A DNA stretch of 64,000 bases from Argyresthia goedartella (lineage: Eukaryota > Arthropoda > Insecta > Lepidoptera > Argyresthiidae): NCBI GenBank assembly GCA_949825045.1, contig OX463816.1, positions 18,735,243-18,799,242 of the forward strand. The letters are read 5' to 3'. The position numbers and the translations under genes are program-made. Of the stretch, positions 21,827 to 31,821 are shown piece after piece. Positions within the stretch are counted from its first letter, which is position 1. Every line of letters starts with the position of its first letter. A model generated the notes under the pieces. That model searched no databases. It was not told the DNA's origin and saw only the letters and a list, made by a program, of their open reading frames with translations.

Positions 21827-21982
21827 ACGAAGCCTATCTTGAATAAGAGGCATGCTTACAAAGTCTTGATATTATTATTTCCCTGTTTTATAATGAGATA
21901 GTATACCTAGTTTGCAGAAATAATGTTTTGTAGAAGTAATTGTATAAGTTTAGAGACAAACTTTAGAGTCAGGACGGTCGAA

Positions 21983-22769
21983 TGTTAGCTCTTGTTAGTT
22001 ACACCTTGTATATTTCACTATACTTACATCTAACGCCATCTAGTGGAGCCGGCTTGTACTAACGTAAAGCAACTTTCCATTTCCGTTTAGATTATTTGAA
22101 GGATTATGATGATAGTTAAAATCCTTTTATGTTTGACATTAATTGTAATTAATCATCATTTCTTTAGTTTATATTTGTCTTTGGTTTAAATCATGAATCT
22201 ATCCTCGTTTCTTCAAATTTAACTTTGTCGAACCTATAGCCGGATGTAGTAATACTTCCGTTATAGACGTACCCTGTTCTGGTTATATCCTTTTTTGAAA
22301 ATTGAACTCTAAAATCATAATAAAGTCTATTCTGATTTTAGAGCCATTTATGAAGGTCCTATCGTTATTATGTTTAATTCATATTTAAATCTTTTAGACT
22401 TGTAACAGGAAGTGACATGATTAAAAATGGTAACTAGCGATGTATTAGACATTTCCGTTCGATGCTAATATTAATCTGATGGTTTATTGAAATGTTTTAT
22501 AATTTGTTAAATCTTGATAATGTTAAAGCCAATTTTAGAACTATCCAGAATATTTGTAGTAATTATAGAATTCGTGTTAGAAATAATACGTGTAAATTGC
22601 ATTTCCGGTTTTGGATAGTCTGAAGAAGGGTGTGTTTAACCGCGAAAACGAACGCGGGAGATGGAGGGAATAGATGATATAAATAGGACTGCTTTGATTT
22701 TGAGAACACTTTTGTTACTGCCACGAAAAGAAATACACCATTTAAAAATCTGTCAGCGAGTATTTATTA
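21983..22769 (+). repeat. 3' LTR of element B
   Basis: 787 bp, no difference seen from 15904-16690. The second AATG follows at 22770-22773. Confidence 0.93.
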
Positions 22770-22770
22770 A

Positions 22771-23418
22771 ATGGAAGTACAGAACCAAGATACCAGTAGA
22801 AATATGATAGAGGAATATGTGAATAATTCATCAATACCTGTTGAACACAAAACAAAGTTATTGCCGGTGTTAAATAAACATGCAGAGTTGTTTAGCGATA
22901 GGGTAGGTCGGACAAATAAATATATACATGAGATAAAAATGAGAGATGAAACGCCTTTCGTAAAACGAAGCTATCCCATACCGTTCGCATATCGCGATAA
23001 AGTAACAAAACGATTGGAAGAAATGGATCGGATAGGTATTATTAGCAGGCAATCTACGGATTTCAGCAGTCCATTGACTTGCGCACTAAAGAAATCAGGA
23101 GAGGTCCGTATCCTGCTAGATGCACGACAATTAAACACGGGAATGGTTGGGGAGGTTGAAACCACACCTTTAATGAGTGAGATATTGCAATCCGGGCGCC
23201 GGATAAACTACATAGGGGTTATTGATATCAAAGATGCGTATTTTTCTATGCCATTATCAGACGAATCTAAACGATACACGGGTTTTGTATATCAAGGCAG
23301 AAGTTATGTTTACAACGTTTTACCTCAGGGGTTGAAAACCAGTGTGGGTTCATTTTCGAGGGCGATGGATTTAATTTTAGGGCCAGAAGTTAGGTCATAT
23401 TGTTTAAATTTTGTTGAC
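22771..23418 (+). pseudogene. Reverse transcriptase first half of element A
   Basis: Palm and finger motifs are in order: DETPFVKRSYPIPF, GEVRILLDARQLN, VIDIKDAYFSMPL (first catalytic Asp), YNVLPQGLKTSVGSF, and NFVD ending at 23418. The second Asp of the FVDD box lies on the far side of the BEL element, at 28720. LDARQLN replaces the usual DYRxLN, so this is a divergent Gypsy lineage. Confidence 0.8.
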
Positions 23419-23963
23419 TGTTCGATTCAAAATCGATATTCGATCGATGGTTTTCGGAACGGCCATTTTGAATTTGACGTTGCTGCCAACCTAGCAGTTT
23501 TTGACAACTGACAGACGGAAAGCCCTCGCAATGTAACGCGTATTGATTAGGGTATTGAAATTAAATCGCAAGCCATCTGGAATGTATTCGGGTTCCCCTC
23601 AGGATTGTCTATATAGCTGAGTGTGTTGTGGTTCCCCGAACCAGATAAAGTTCGCATTTACGTGGCCGATTGGTTTTTCCCACGTAACATAACCTGTGTT
23701 GGAACACTGTGCTCGTCGAAGCTGGCCTGCCAGCCATACCTGGTTGGTTGAAGAACCTGTCTACCAAGAAGAGCCTAGGGTGCACCCGGGCCTTGCAGAG
23801 AGACAGGAAGTTGACGGGACCGAAGCACAGACCAGGTTAGATCGACTCCATAAGTATTAGCTCGGTGAATCGCCGACGTTCACACTTCTTGGCATCTGAT
23901 CGCTACGCTACCTCGTAGCTGATGGGCCCCTGCGAGGTCATTAGGTGCCGAGAAGCCTGAACA
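23419..23963 (+). repeat. 5' LTR of element C
   Basis: 545 bp, TGTTCGATTC to AGCCTGAACA, preceded by TTGAC. A primer-binding-like TGGTAGCAAGAGCGTGG starts four bases after it. Confidence 0.93.
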
Positions 23964-24579
23964 TTTTGGTAGCAAGAGCGTGGTTTCCTGAGATTTGCAG
24001 CCGTCAAGGGCTCCAGGAACCCACGATTTGGGACTATCAATCTGTAGGTATAGGCGGTTATTAGCTAACTTGGTGTTGTTCCTGTATCCACATAGATTGG
24101 TAGTATTGTAAGCTATAAGTCTATTGCTGGTAGTAGACAGACAGATATTACAGTTTTCCCTAAATGACCAGTTGTACTGAGATGTGATTCAGAATAGTAG
24201 GTACTCAACTTAGGTACATTGTAGGTGAATTGAAATTTGCATTGAAGTACCAGTTAGTCAATCTATTAGTGGTCTAGTAATGCTAATGAATGTTTGGTTA
24301 ACATAGGTAGTTACATCTATTGATAGCAGGCTATTACATTGTTTTCAGTTTATAGCAATTTATAACTTGAACTAATTTTGACTATCTGTGTGTGTTATAA
24401 TGATAAAGGGAAACTAAATTGTATTTACAGAATTTATATAGATATAAAACTCGGTTCCTATTGTTTAAGGAAAACAGCATTGTTTAAGTTGTGGTTTAGG
24501 GTTCCCTCGTTTGGGTTGTAGACTGGAGGGTCCAATATAATTGAGTTACTGCAAATTGTGAGTAAGCATCGTTCCGATC

Positions 24580-26493
24580 ATGTTGTTATCTGAAATCCAG
24601 AAGGGTGTTTCTAAGGAACTCAGATGGTTTTCCTCCGCACACGGTCTGATAGACCGTTTAGATAGGCATGATGTGGTATTGGAGCGGTCTATGGACGTTA
24701 AGGAACGTTACAACAGGGTGCTCGAATTGTCCGCGCAGGCGGAATCAGTTGATGGTTGCGCACCTGACAGGCTGTCACGGTTGCTAGGGGATGTCGACCA
24801 ATGTATGGAGATGGCAGCTGCTATCACGCAGAAGGCTGCGGACATACGTAGACAGCGCGAGTCCAGCCATGGTGGTGACATCGAAGCACCTCTGCCGCTT
24901 CAGGGTTCAGGGTCCAGGTTACCGGCCATAACTATGCCTACTTTTGACGGAGTGTCCGGTGAATGGATGAGCTTCATCAATCTGTTCGACAGTTTGGTGC
25001 ACATGCGATCGGACATTACCAAGTCTGTCAAGATGGCTCAGCTGGTGGCAGCATTGAGGGGCGAGCCTAGGGAGCTGGTCGCTCATTTGACAGTTACGGA
25101 GGGTAACTATGAAACGGCCAGACAATTGTTGGTCAGACGTTACCATAACAAACGGAGGTTGGCCGATGCCCAACTGAACCGTTTGTTTAGTATCCCGGTT
25201 GTGAACAAGGTCGGGGCCATACAGACGGAGGTTTTGAACCCATTGTTGTCCGTCACCAAGGCTCTAGAGAATCTTGGACTTCCGGTTGGTGAATGGTCGT
25301 ACCTACTGCTGTACATTGTACTTTCCCGCCTACCCGCTGACGTGCAGACTCGTTTCGAACAGTCTCACGGGAGGTCGGCCGAGGACCTGCCCGCCTTCTC
25401 CGACTTGGTCGGATTCTTGGAAGAGGAGGCTCGACGGGCAGAGAATTTGGGGTTGACGGTCACCCATCCTTCGGAGCCACAGAGAGCTGCCGGGAGCGCT
25501 GTGAGTAGGGGCCCTCCGACGAGGAAGGACCGCACCAACCGGCAGTCGTATGGGACTGTGAGTGCATTGACCCCACATAGTGAGACCTGCCCATGTTGTA
25601 GGCAGATTGGCCATGCTGTGGCCAATTGCAATAAGTTCGGGGAACTTAGGGTTGAGGGACGGCGCCGGATGGCCAAGCAGCGGAGCTGGTGTTTCCTGTG
25701 CCTCGGGCCACACATGGCTAGGGACTGCACGCGCACAAAATTGTGCGGATATTGTGGTGGGGCCCACAACAATCTGTTGTGCATGAACCGGTCCGGCCAA
25801 CAACCACCACAGGGCCGTACCCGGGGTGACACGGCATGGGGCCCTGAGAATTCGTTTGCGACTCGGAGCGCAACTCAGGGGCCAACGTCCCCACGTCCAC
25901 AGGGCCGTACCCAGGGTGACACGGCATGGGGCCGTGAGAATTCGTTTGCGACTCGGAGCGCAACTCAGGGGCCAATGTCCCCACGTGCACAGGGCGGTAC
26001 TAGGGTGCAGGGCCGCACTCAGGGTCATCACATGGGGGGCCCTGAGTTTTCGGTTGCGACTCAGCATCCGACTCAGCGGGCAATGGGGCCACAAGCACGC
26101 AGCCACCCAGGGGTGCAGGGCCGCACTCAGGGTCATCACATGGGGGGCCCTGAGTTTTCGGTTGCGACTCAGCATCCGACTCAGCGGGACATTGGGTATG
26201 TTGAGCAGGCCGTAACGGGCGGGTGGCATGGGACACCTTCGAGCTATGCGGATGCGGTTCGGACGCCGTCTCAGTTGTCGCCCCGCTCGTCGCCTCGTCC
26301 TCGTCGGTCGCATGTGATGTCCCCCCCGCTCATGGAGCGGCCACGGTTGAATTCACGCCCACCCCCCTTCGGGGGGCGTCGTAGGGTGGCAATGGAACCG
26401 GCGCGTGGGCCATTTGTACAATGGGACCCTCTGGCGTATAGCTGCCTACCTGATCGGTTACAGGCACAGTGGGGCCCCGGGGGCCCTCGCTAG
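24580..26493 (+). CDS. Gag of BEL-type element C
   Basis: 637 residues. The capsid-like region of BEL/Pao elements (DUF1759 type) starts at about 110 (LPAITMPTFDGVSGEWMSF) and includes YHNKRRLADAQL. Cysteine clusters follow: CPCCRQIGHAVANC, CFLCLGPHMARDC and CGYCGGAHNNLLC. The C-terminal third is Gln/Gly/Pro-rich with two pairs of imperfect repeats (about 25809-26200). It ends at TAG 26491-26493, after which the same frame continues open into protease. About 616 bp of leader separates it from the LTR. Confidence 0.85.
   Translation: MLLSEIQKGVSKELRWFSSAHGLIDRLDRHDVVLERSMDVKERYNRVLELSAQAESVDGCAPDRLSRLLGDVDQCMEMAAAITQKAADIRRQRESSHGGDIEAPLPLQGSGSRLPAITMPTFDGVSGEWMSFINLFDSLVHMRSDITKSVKMAQLVAALRGEPRELVAHLTVTEGNYETARQLLVRRYHNKRRLADAQLNRLFSIPVVNKVGAIQTEVLNPLLSVTKALENLGLPVGEWSYLLLYIVLSRLPADVQTRFEQSHGRSAEDLPAFSDLVGFLEEEARRAENLGLTVTHPSEPQRAAGSAVSRGPPTRKDRTNRQSYGTVSALTPHSETCPCCRQIGHAVANCNKFGELRVEGRRRMAKQRSWCFLCLGPHMARDCTRTKLCGYCGGAHNNLLCMNRSGQQPPQGRTRGDTAWGPENSFATRSATQGPTSPRPQGRTQGDTAWGRENSFATRSATQGPMSPRAQGGTRVQGRTQGHHMGGPEFSVATQHPTQRAMGPQARSHPGVQGRTQGHHMGGPEFSVATQHPTQRDIGYVEQAVTGGWHGTPSSYADAVRTPSQLSPRSSPRPRRSHVMSPPLMERPRLNSRPPPFGGRRRVAMEPARGPFVQWDPLAYSCLPDRLQAQWGPGGPR
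25805..26200 (+). repeat. Two pairs of tandem repeats in element C Gag
   Basis: CAGGGCCGTACCC...ENSFATRSATQG occurs twice about 93 bp apart, and GTGCAGGGCCGCACTCAGGG...GGPEFSVATQHPTQR occurs twice about 105 bp apart. Both keep the frame. Confidence 0.8.
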
Positions 26494-28137
26494 GAATTTG
26501 CGGCCCAACAATTTGTTGCCCCCCAACCGGAGACGGTGGTGTTACCGATCGCCTCTGTGCTTGTTTGGGATTTGGCGGGCAACCCAACATACGTTCGCGC
26601 CCTATTAGATTCTGGAGCTCAGGGCTGCATTGTATCGAATGATTTAGCAAAATGGTTGGGCCTCAATATAAATAATGTATCGCTGCCGAGGAAATTGGTC
26701 CCTGCTGGGGATTACAGGGCAACCCTTCACGGGTTTTGTGATGCCTCTGAACGAGGGTTTGCGGCAGCGGTTTATTTGCGAACCGTCACCTCCACCGGGG
26801 AGGTTGAAGTGCGTTTGGTTTTGGCAAAAAGCAAGGTAGCGCCTATTCGGACAAGGATGACGATTCCAAAACTGGAACTGTCCGGGGCTGCTCTTTTGAC
26901 CAAACTTTTGAATCACACTCTAACAGTGTTGCGTGGGTCAGTGGTTTTGGAGGATACGGTGTACGCGTGGACGGACAGCCAGATTGTTTTGTGCTGGCTG
27001 AAGGCTTCGGTCCATAACTTAGAGGTTTTTGTTGCGAACCGTGTCTCCCAGATTGTGTCGTCTGAGGTCCCACTGACCTGGAGACATGTACCAGGAGAAT
27101 TGAACCCGTCTGATTGTGCATCCAGGGGATGTCGGGCTCCTGAACTCGTTAGACACCATTTGTGGTGGGGACCACCCTGGCTTGCCAGGAGAGAATCGGA
27201 CTGGCCCCACAGCCATGTAGTAGTATCTTCGGATCATGGCCCCAGAGCGGCCGTGCATGTTACCCAGAAGGCTGAGGACCCTGACGCCGGGTTTCTGCTG
27301 GACCGGTATAGCTCATGTGTGTTTGTTTGTTTATCCACCAAGGCGGTACATCTCGAGCTCGTTGCTGATCTCTTGACAGAGGCTTTCATTGCTTGTTTGG
27401 ATAGGTTTGTTTCTCGAAGGGGACTTCCAACTTTGATCCGCTCTGATAACGGCACTAACTACGTCGGTGCGGAACGATACTTACGAGAGATAGTCAACTT
27501 TTTGAATGTAAATAAAGTGGATATTGGAACGGCCCTCTCCCGTCGGGGTATACAGTGGACCTTCAGCCCACCGAGTTGCCCCCACTGGGGTGGGATTTTT
27601 GAAGCCGTAGTTAAGTCAGCTAAGACGCACTTGGGGCGTATAGTAGGTCAGACCGCGCTGACTTTTGAGGAGCTCGTGACATTGTTTTGTAAGATCGAGG
27701 CCGTTCTCAATTCGCGACCGTTGTGTCCGCTCAGCTCGGATCCAAATGACCTGGAGGCTCTGACCCCAGGCCATTTCTTGATAGGACAGCCACTTAACGC
27801 GTTGCCCGAGCACCCCTTCGAGGGAGTGAAATTGTATCGGTTGTCAAGGTATCAGATGTTGCAGCAGTTTACTCAGAATTTCTGGAAGCGTTGGTCGCTC
27901 GAGTATCTGCATATCTTACAACAGCGCCTTAAGTGGACTGACAAAACCAGCCCCCCTAGTGTTGGTGACCTCGTTCTGGTTAAGGATGCTAACCTACCGC
28001 CACTACGTTGGCGCAGGGGGCGCATTGTTAACTTGTTCCCTGGCAAGGACGGGACCCCCCGGTCTGCAGAGGTTCTAGTAGGAGGCTCGGTTCTAAAACG
28101 AGCGGTAGCAACGTTGTCTCGGCTGCCCGTAGATTAA
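26494..28137 (+). CDS. Deleted Pol of element C: protease, RNase H, integrase core
   Basis: Same frame as gag, directly after TAG. Protease LLDSGAQGCIVSNDL is at once followed by the RNase H motif LHGFCDASERGFAAAVYL, so RT is absent. RNase H continues with IPKLELSGAALL, AWTDSQIVLCWL and VPGELNPSDCASRG. It is joined by DAGFLLDRYSSC to integrase FVCLSTKAVHLELV, IRSDNGTNYVGA and PHWGGIFEAVVKSAK. The HHCC domain and first aspartate segment are missing. Both deletions preserve the frame. The usual BEL C-terminal segment (LVLVKDANLPPLRWRRGRI) is present. Confidence 0.85.
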   Translation, partial: EFAAQQFVAPQPETVVLPIASVLVWDLAGNPTYVRALLDSGAQGCIVSNDLAKWLGLNINNVSLPRKLVPAGDYRATLHGFCDASERGFAAAVYLRTVTSTGEVEVRLVLAKSKVAPIRTRMTIPKLELSGAALLTKLLNHTLTVLRGSVVLEDTVYAWTDSQIVLCWLKASVHNLEVFVANRVSQIVSSEVPLTWRHVPGELNPSDCASRGCRAPELVRHHLWWGPPWLARRESDWPHSHVVVSSDHGPRAAVHVTQKAEDPDAGFLLDRYSSCVFVCLSTKAVHLELVADLLTEAFIACLDRFVSRRGLPTLIRSDNGTNYVGAERYLREIVNFLNVNKVDIGTALSRRGIQWTFSPPSCPHWGGIFEAVVKSAKTHLGRIVGQTALTFEELVTLFCKIEAVLNSRPLCPLSSDPNDLEALTPGHFLIGQPLNALPEHPFEGVKLYRLSRYQMLQQFTQNFWKRWSLEYLHILQQRLKWTDKTSPPSVGDLVLVKDANLPPLRWRRGRIVNLFPGKDGTPRSAEVLVGGSVLKRAVATLSRLPVD

Positions 28138-28169
28138 GGGACAGGTGGGTGCCTGTCCGGGCGGGTGAT

Positions 28170-28714
28170 TGTTCGATTCAAAATCGATATTCGATCGATG
28201 GTTTTCGGAACGGCCATTTTGAATTTGACGTTGCTGCCAACCTAGCAGTTTTTGACAACTGACAGACGGAAAGCCCTCGCAATGTAACGCGTATTGATTA
28301 GGGTATTGAAATTAAATCGCAAGCCATCTGGAATGTATTCGGGTTCCCCTCAGGATTGTCTATATAGCTGAGTGTGTTGTGGTTCCCCGAACCAGATAAA
28401 GTTCGCATTTACGTGGCCGATTGGTTTTTCCCACGTAACATAACCTGTGTTGGAACACTGTGCTCGTCGAAGCTGGCCTGCCAGCCATACCTGGTTGGCT
28501 GAAGAACCTGTCTACCAAGAAGAGCCTAGGGTGCACCCGGGCCTTGCAGAGAGACAGGAAGTTGACGGGACCGAAGCACAGACCAGGTTAGATCGACTCC
28601 ATAAGTATTAGCTCGGTGAATCGCCGACGTTCACACTTCTTGGCATCTGATCGCTACGCTACCTCGTAGCTGATGGGCCCCTGCGAGGTCATTAGGTGCC
28701 GAGAAGCCTGAACA
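28170..28714 (+). repeat. 3' LTR of element C
   Basis: 545 bp, matching 23419-23963 except GGCTGAAG for GGTTGAAG. TTGAC follows. Confidence 0.93.
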
Positions 28715-29411
28715 TTGACGATTTGGCAATTTTAACTGAGGGTGACTTCGAACAGCATTTGTCTCAAGTGGACACGGTTCTGAGTAAATTAAAAGACGCG
28801 GGCTTCACATGCAAACTAAAAAAATGCGAGTTCGCACAAAAAAAGGTCAAGTTATTGGGGCATATTTTGTCTACACAAGGTTTGCAAATGGACCCGGACA
28901 AAATTGAAACACTTAAATTATATCCGTCACCCAGAACTGTCAGGCAATTGAGGGCGTTTTTGGGGTTCATAAATTACTTTAGGAGGTTTATAAAAAATTT
29001 TGGAACGTTAACACAGCCCTTGTACAATTTATTACGGTCTGGAGTCAAGTTCGTCTGGAGTGCGCAGGTGCAAAGTGCTTTTGACGAGATAAAAAAAACA
29101 ATTCTTAGAAAGTATAATTTTGAGTCAGCCATTGGCGGGAAAAACATATTATGTTCAATGTGACGCCAGCGCTATAGGAATTGGGGGCTATGTTTATCAA
29201 TTAGATGATTCGGGCCAGGAACGAATTATAGGGTTCTGTTCGCAGGCATTTAAGGGGGCTCAAACTAGATGGGCTATCAGTGAACAGGAAATGTATGCAG
29301 TTATATACACTTTAAAGCGATTTGAGATATATTTGCGGGGAGAAAAAGTTATTATTAGAACTGATCATAAAAGTTTGACGTTCATTAAGTCGTGGACTTT
29401 ATTGGGGCAGG
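28715..29411 (+). pseudogene. RT second half and partial RNase H of element A
   Basis: Begins with the target copy TTGAC, then DLAILTEGDFEQHL, KKCEFAQKKVKLLGH, FLGFINYFRRFIKNF. A frameshift near 29120-29160 separates this from the RNase H part: YYVQCDASAIGIGGYVYQ, SEQEMYAVIYTLKRFEIYLRG, RTDHKSLTFI. The sequence then breaks at about 29411 straight into LTR sequence, so the end of RNase H and all of integrase are deleted. Confidence 0.8.
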
Positions 29412-29412
29412 A

Positions 29413-30182
29413 GGTCTAATGTGTAGGCTGAGTCGGTATATATGATCAGGCTCAACTGAGGACGTGCTGTGGCTAGTGGAATTCATAGTTCGGTATTTAT
29501 CGAACTATGCACTTCGCTATGGTGTGGGTTAAATCTCCTAAAACAATAATGCTTACGTTTCGATAACATCCAGCTCAAATTGCGCAGAGTTGAAGGTTTC
29601 AAAACGTTACGGACCTTTTGAGGTAACCGCTAGTTCAGAACCCATTTCGGAAAATCAAATCGCAATTGTGTAAACCGGTCTTTTCGGATCGTTATTGCCG
29701 TGAACCAAATATATAATTGGAACCACCACAAGCCGCTACTAGCGAGCACATGAAATATCATTGAGTACTCACGTCGTAAAACTACGACGGATATCTATAC
29801 GATATCACAAACAAATATTATAAACTGTGGTCGACCACTAAAAGAAGTTCCGAGCGCCCATATATACAAAAACCAAATGGTACCATCACCCATAAAATAT
29901 AACAACGATCGTTCTGGCGCAATACACCGCTGACTGATGCGAATTACCGGCTCGCGGACATATATGCTTTCTCTGTCTAACTTTAAACTGTAAATTCCTG
30001 AACCAAACTTCGTTCGACTATTGTACGCCTAACGAACTTCTCAACGAACGAGAAATTCAGACTTATCATTCTTAACTTACAAATCTTACAGCTGAATCGG
30101 GTCCTCTCATTTTGGGATAGATAGAATAGACGATCATAGCTACTGATAGCGGTGGCTCGACCTTAGCCTTTGTGCCGTTACA
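29413..30182 (+). repeat. Truncated 3' LTR of element A
   Basis: 770 bp matching 4631-5354, including 46 bp absent from the other copy (about 29839-29884). Mismatches seen by eye: five. It joins directly to the broken RNase H frame, so one deletion removed integrase, the 3' leader and about 1.47 kb of LTR. It ends CCGTTACA before the LINE resumes. Confidence 0.85.
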
Positions 30183-30870
30183 GAAAAAAGTTACTCCGTT
30201 TAATTACACACTTTTTAATCACCCTCTGATGCGGGTGACCGAGGTGGGAGATCTTGGGGTACAACTTGATCGGAAACTGTTATTTGCCTCACATATCAAT
30301 AAGATTACTGCCAAAGCTTAAAGAATGATAGGTTTCATATTCCGGTAGATTAGAGATTTTAAGAACCCATGTACTTATATTATGCTTTATAATTCATTCG
30401 TTAGATCTAATCTGGAATATGCATCCACGGTGTGGAGCCCACAATATTCCATGTACATAGACATGATTGAGAGAATCCAAAATATTTTTTTAAAAAGATT
30501 TCAATATAAAATCAAAAGTTTTGATGTTAATACATCATACATTATCTTGGCTCGCTTAGCCAAGATAAATTAGAGACCCAATTTTCTTGTTTAATTTAAT
30601 TAACAATAAGATCGAATCACCTTATCTATTAAGTAAAATTGCATTAAGATGTCGTAGGACATCTTAATGCAATTTTACTCTGCGAGTAGTCGCACTCGTT
30701 CAAGCGCTAATTTCTCGATACGAGAAAAATTACTCAAAAAATCGTTACATTGTCAGAACCACTCGACAGTACAGTATAATTACAGTAGTATAGATATTTT
30801 CAACGAAAAATATTCTTCTTACGTTGCCGCAAATAAAAAATAATAATATTCTGACTTATGACTACCTTTA
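30183..30870 (+). mobile_element. Jockey-like LINE relic, copy 2, right part
   Basis: Continues the LINE interrupted at 3157: VTPFNYTLF, then GDLGVQLDRKLLFASHINKI, then SNLEYASTVWSP near 30410-30440, all standard post-RT segments of jockey-type ORF2. Frameshifts and stops are frequent. An inverted duplication at 30632-30679 further destroys the frame. The right boundary is approximate. Confidence 0.7.
30632..30679. repeat. Perfect 22-bp hairpin with GTAG loop
   Basis: 30632-30653 is the exact reverse complement of 30658-30679, separated by GTAG. The left arm is LINE coding sequence (LLSKIALRC), so the right arm looks like a templated inverted copy that destroyed the frame. Confidence 0.93.
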
Positions 30871-31116
30871 TCTACACACGTATTATAAAACCTCTTTACT
30901 GCGTTTGAAAACCGCACATTAAGACCATTTGGCATAATGTAAAACTATTTGGTAAAAACTCATTTCTTATTTGAAAATTTGTACATTGTGACCAAAATGT
31001 ACAAAAATTGTCAAATTATGACATTCAAATTTCGAACGCCGACGCCCGCCTGCGTGCCGCCCCTAGTTTGTCTGTAAAGTTGGTACTACAGAACAAGCTA
31101 AACAACTACAGATATA
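30870..31116 (+). repeat. Unclassified interspersed repeat, copy 1 of 3
   Basis: TTATCTACACACGTATTATAAA... to ...GTTGGTACTACAGAACAAGC. The same about 245-bp sequence recurs at 31556-31798 and 54286-54523 in the same orientation. No clear coding content was recognised. Confidence 0.8.
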
Positions 31117-31555
31117 TGATCAATGCCACAATGCCGGTTTAACATGCGGTCCCTGAACACATCAAAGAGAGCTTATGATATGTGTGTAGATAAACTAGTG
31201 TATGTATCTGTACATAATTAGGCCTTAAAACTCTCGAGTATTAATGCCCTCCATTAAGTAGCAGTCACATAAACTACTATTTTTGGTTGTTTTTTTCTTC
31301 TTTTAAATTTCTTAAAAAATATAAATCGGTGCTATCGGCCAAACCGTATCTACGGCCAAACCGAATCCTGTCAATCCGATTGTTCCAAACCTACATTCCT
31401 TTATTAATAGCATATTAACAAGCTATTGATTATTATTATTATTTACTTTTCCAACTGAATTTTACAACAGGTTGTTCATGAGTCGATCAGGTCGATAGTA
31501 GATTAGTAGTTATATAGTAGTTTAGTAATAATGTTACAGACTCTTCTTTTTAAAT
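31117..31555. other. AT-rich spacer, no gene seen
   Basis: Only GTAGCAGTCACATAAACTAC at about 31258 is recognisable; it recurs at 54528, next to repeat copy 3. No coding or RNA feature was found. Confidence 0.5.
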
Positions 31556-31798
31556 CATTTTATCTACACACGTATCATAAACCCTCTTTACTGCCTATAA
31601 AAACCGCACGTCACGATCAGCATAATGTTAAACTACTTGGTAAACACTCATTTCTTAACTGAAAAATTACACATTATGACCATAATGTGTAATTTTTCTA
31701 CATATTATGACATTCAAATTTCGAATGCCGCCGTCCGCCGGCGTGCCGCCCCTACTTTATTTGTGAAGTTGGTACTACTGAACAAGCTAAACAAGTGT
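31556..31798 (+). repeat. Unclassified interspersed repeat, copy 2 of 3
   Basis: Same repeat as 30870-31116. It holds a short inverted repeat (AAAATTACACATTATG / CATAATGTGTAATTTT, about 31664-31698). Confidence 0.8.
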
Positions 31799-31821
31799 AG
31801 ATATGAGGGGTACCGGGGATA

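Larger units (their letters stand above)
15904..22769 (+). mobile_element. LTR retrotransposon B (Ty3/Gypsy), gag- and RT-deleted
   Basis: 6,866 bp nested in element A between protease and RT, flanked by AATG at 15900-15903 and 22770-22773. The 787-bp LTRs look identical by eye, so it inserted very recently. Order: LTR, gag remnant, protease, RT, RNase H, integrase, a 7 x 89-bp array, LTR; no env. Internal deletions remove most of capsid/nucleocapsid (junction near 17491) and the first catalytic segment of RT (near 18740). Confidence 0.9.
23419..28714 (+). mobile_element. BEL/Pao retrotransposon derivative C lacking reverse transcriptase
   Basis: 5,296 bp inserted inside the RT catalytic box of element A, flanked by the 5-bp duplication TTGAC (23414-23418, 28715-28719). 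The 545-bp LTRs (TGTTCG...GAACA) differ at one site by eye. Gag and pol remnants share one frame with a single TAG between them. RT, the integrase zinc domain and the first integrase aspartate region are missing. It must have relied on proteins made elsewhere to move. Confidence 0.9.
3158..30182 (+). mobile_element. LTR retrotransposon A (Ty3/Gypsy), host of three nested elements
   Basis: Boundaries are inferred from the broken LINE on each side (3157 and 30183). Order: 5' LTR/leader, gag (5556-6602), protease start (6602-6979), protease end (15576-15909), RT first half (22771-23418), RT second half plus part of RNase H (28715-29411), then a truncated 3' LTR. Removing the nested elements and one copy of each target duplication leaves about 6.25 kb. 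The rest of RNase H, all of integrase and the beginning of the 3' LTR are gone, so this copy cannot move by itself. Five substitutions in about 720 bp of shared LTR, by eye, suggest a fairly recent insertion. Confidence 0.8.

Noticed and set aside
25330..26313. Long minus-strand frame across element C gag
   Set aside because: Shadow of a GC-rich coding region with no recognisable domain.
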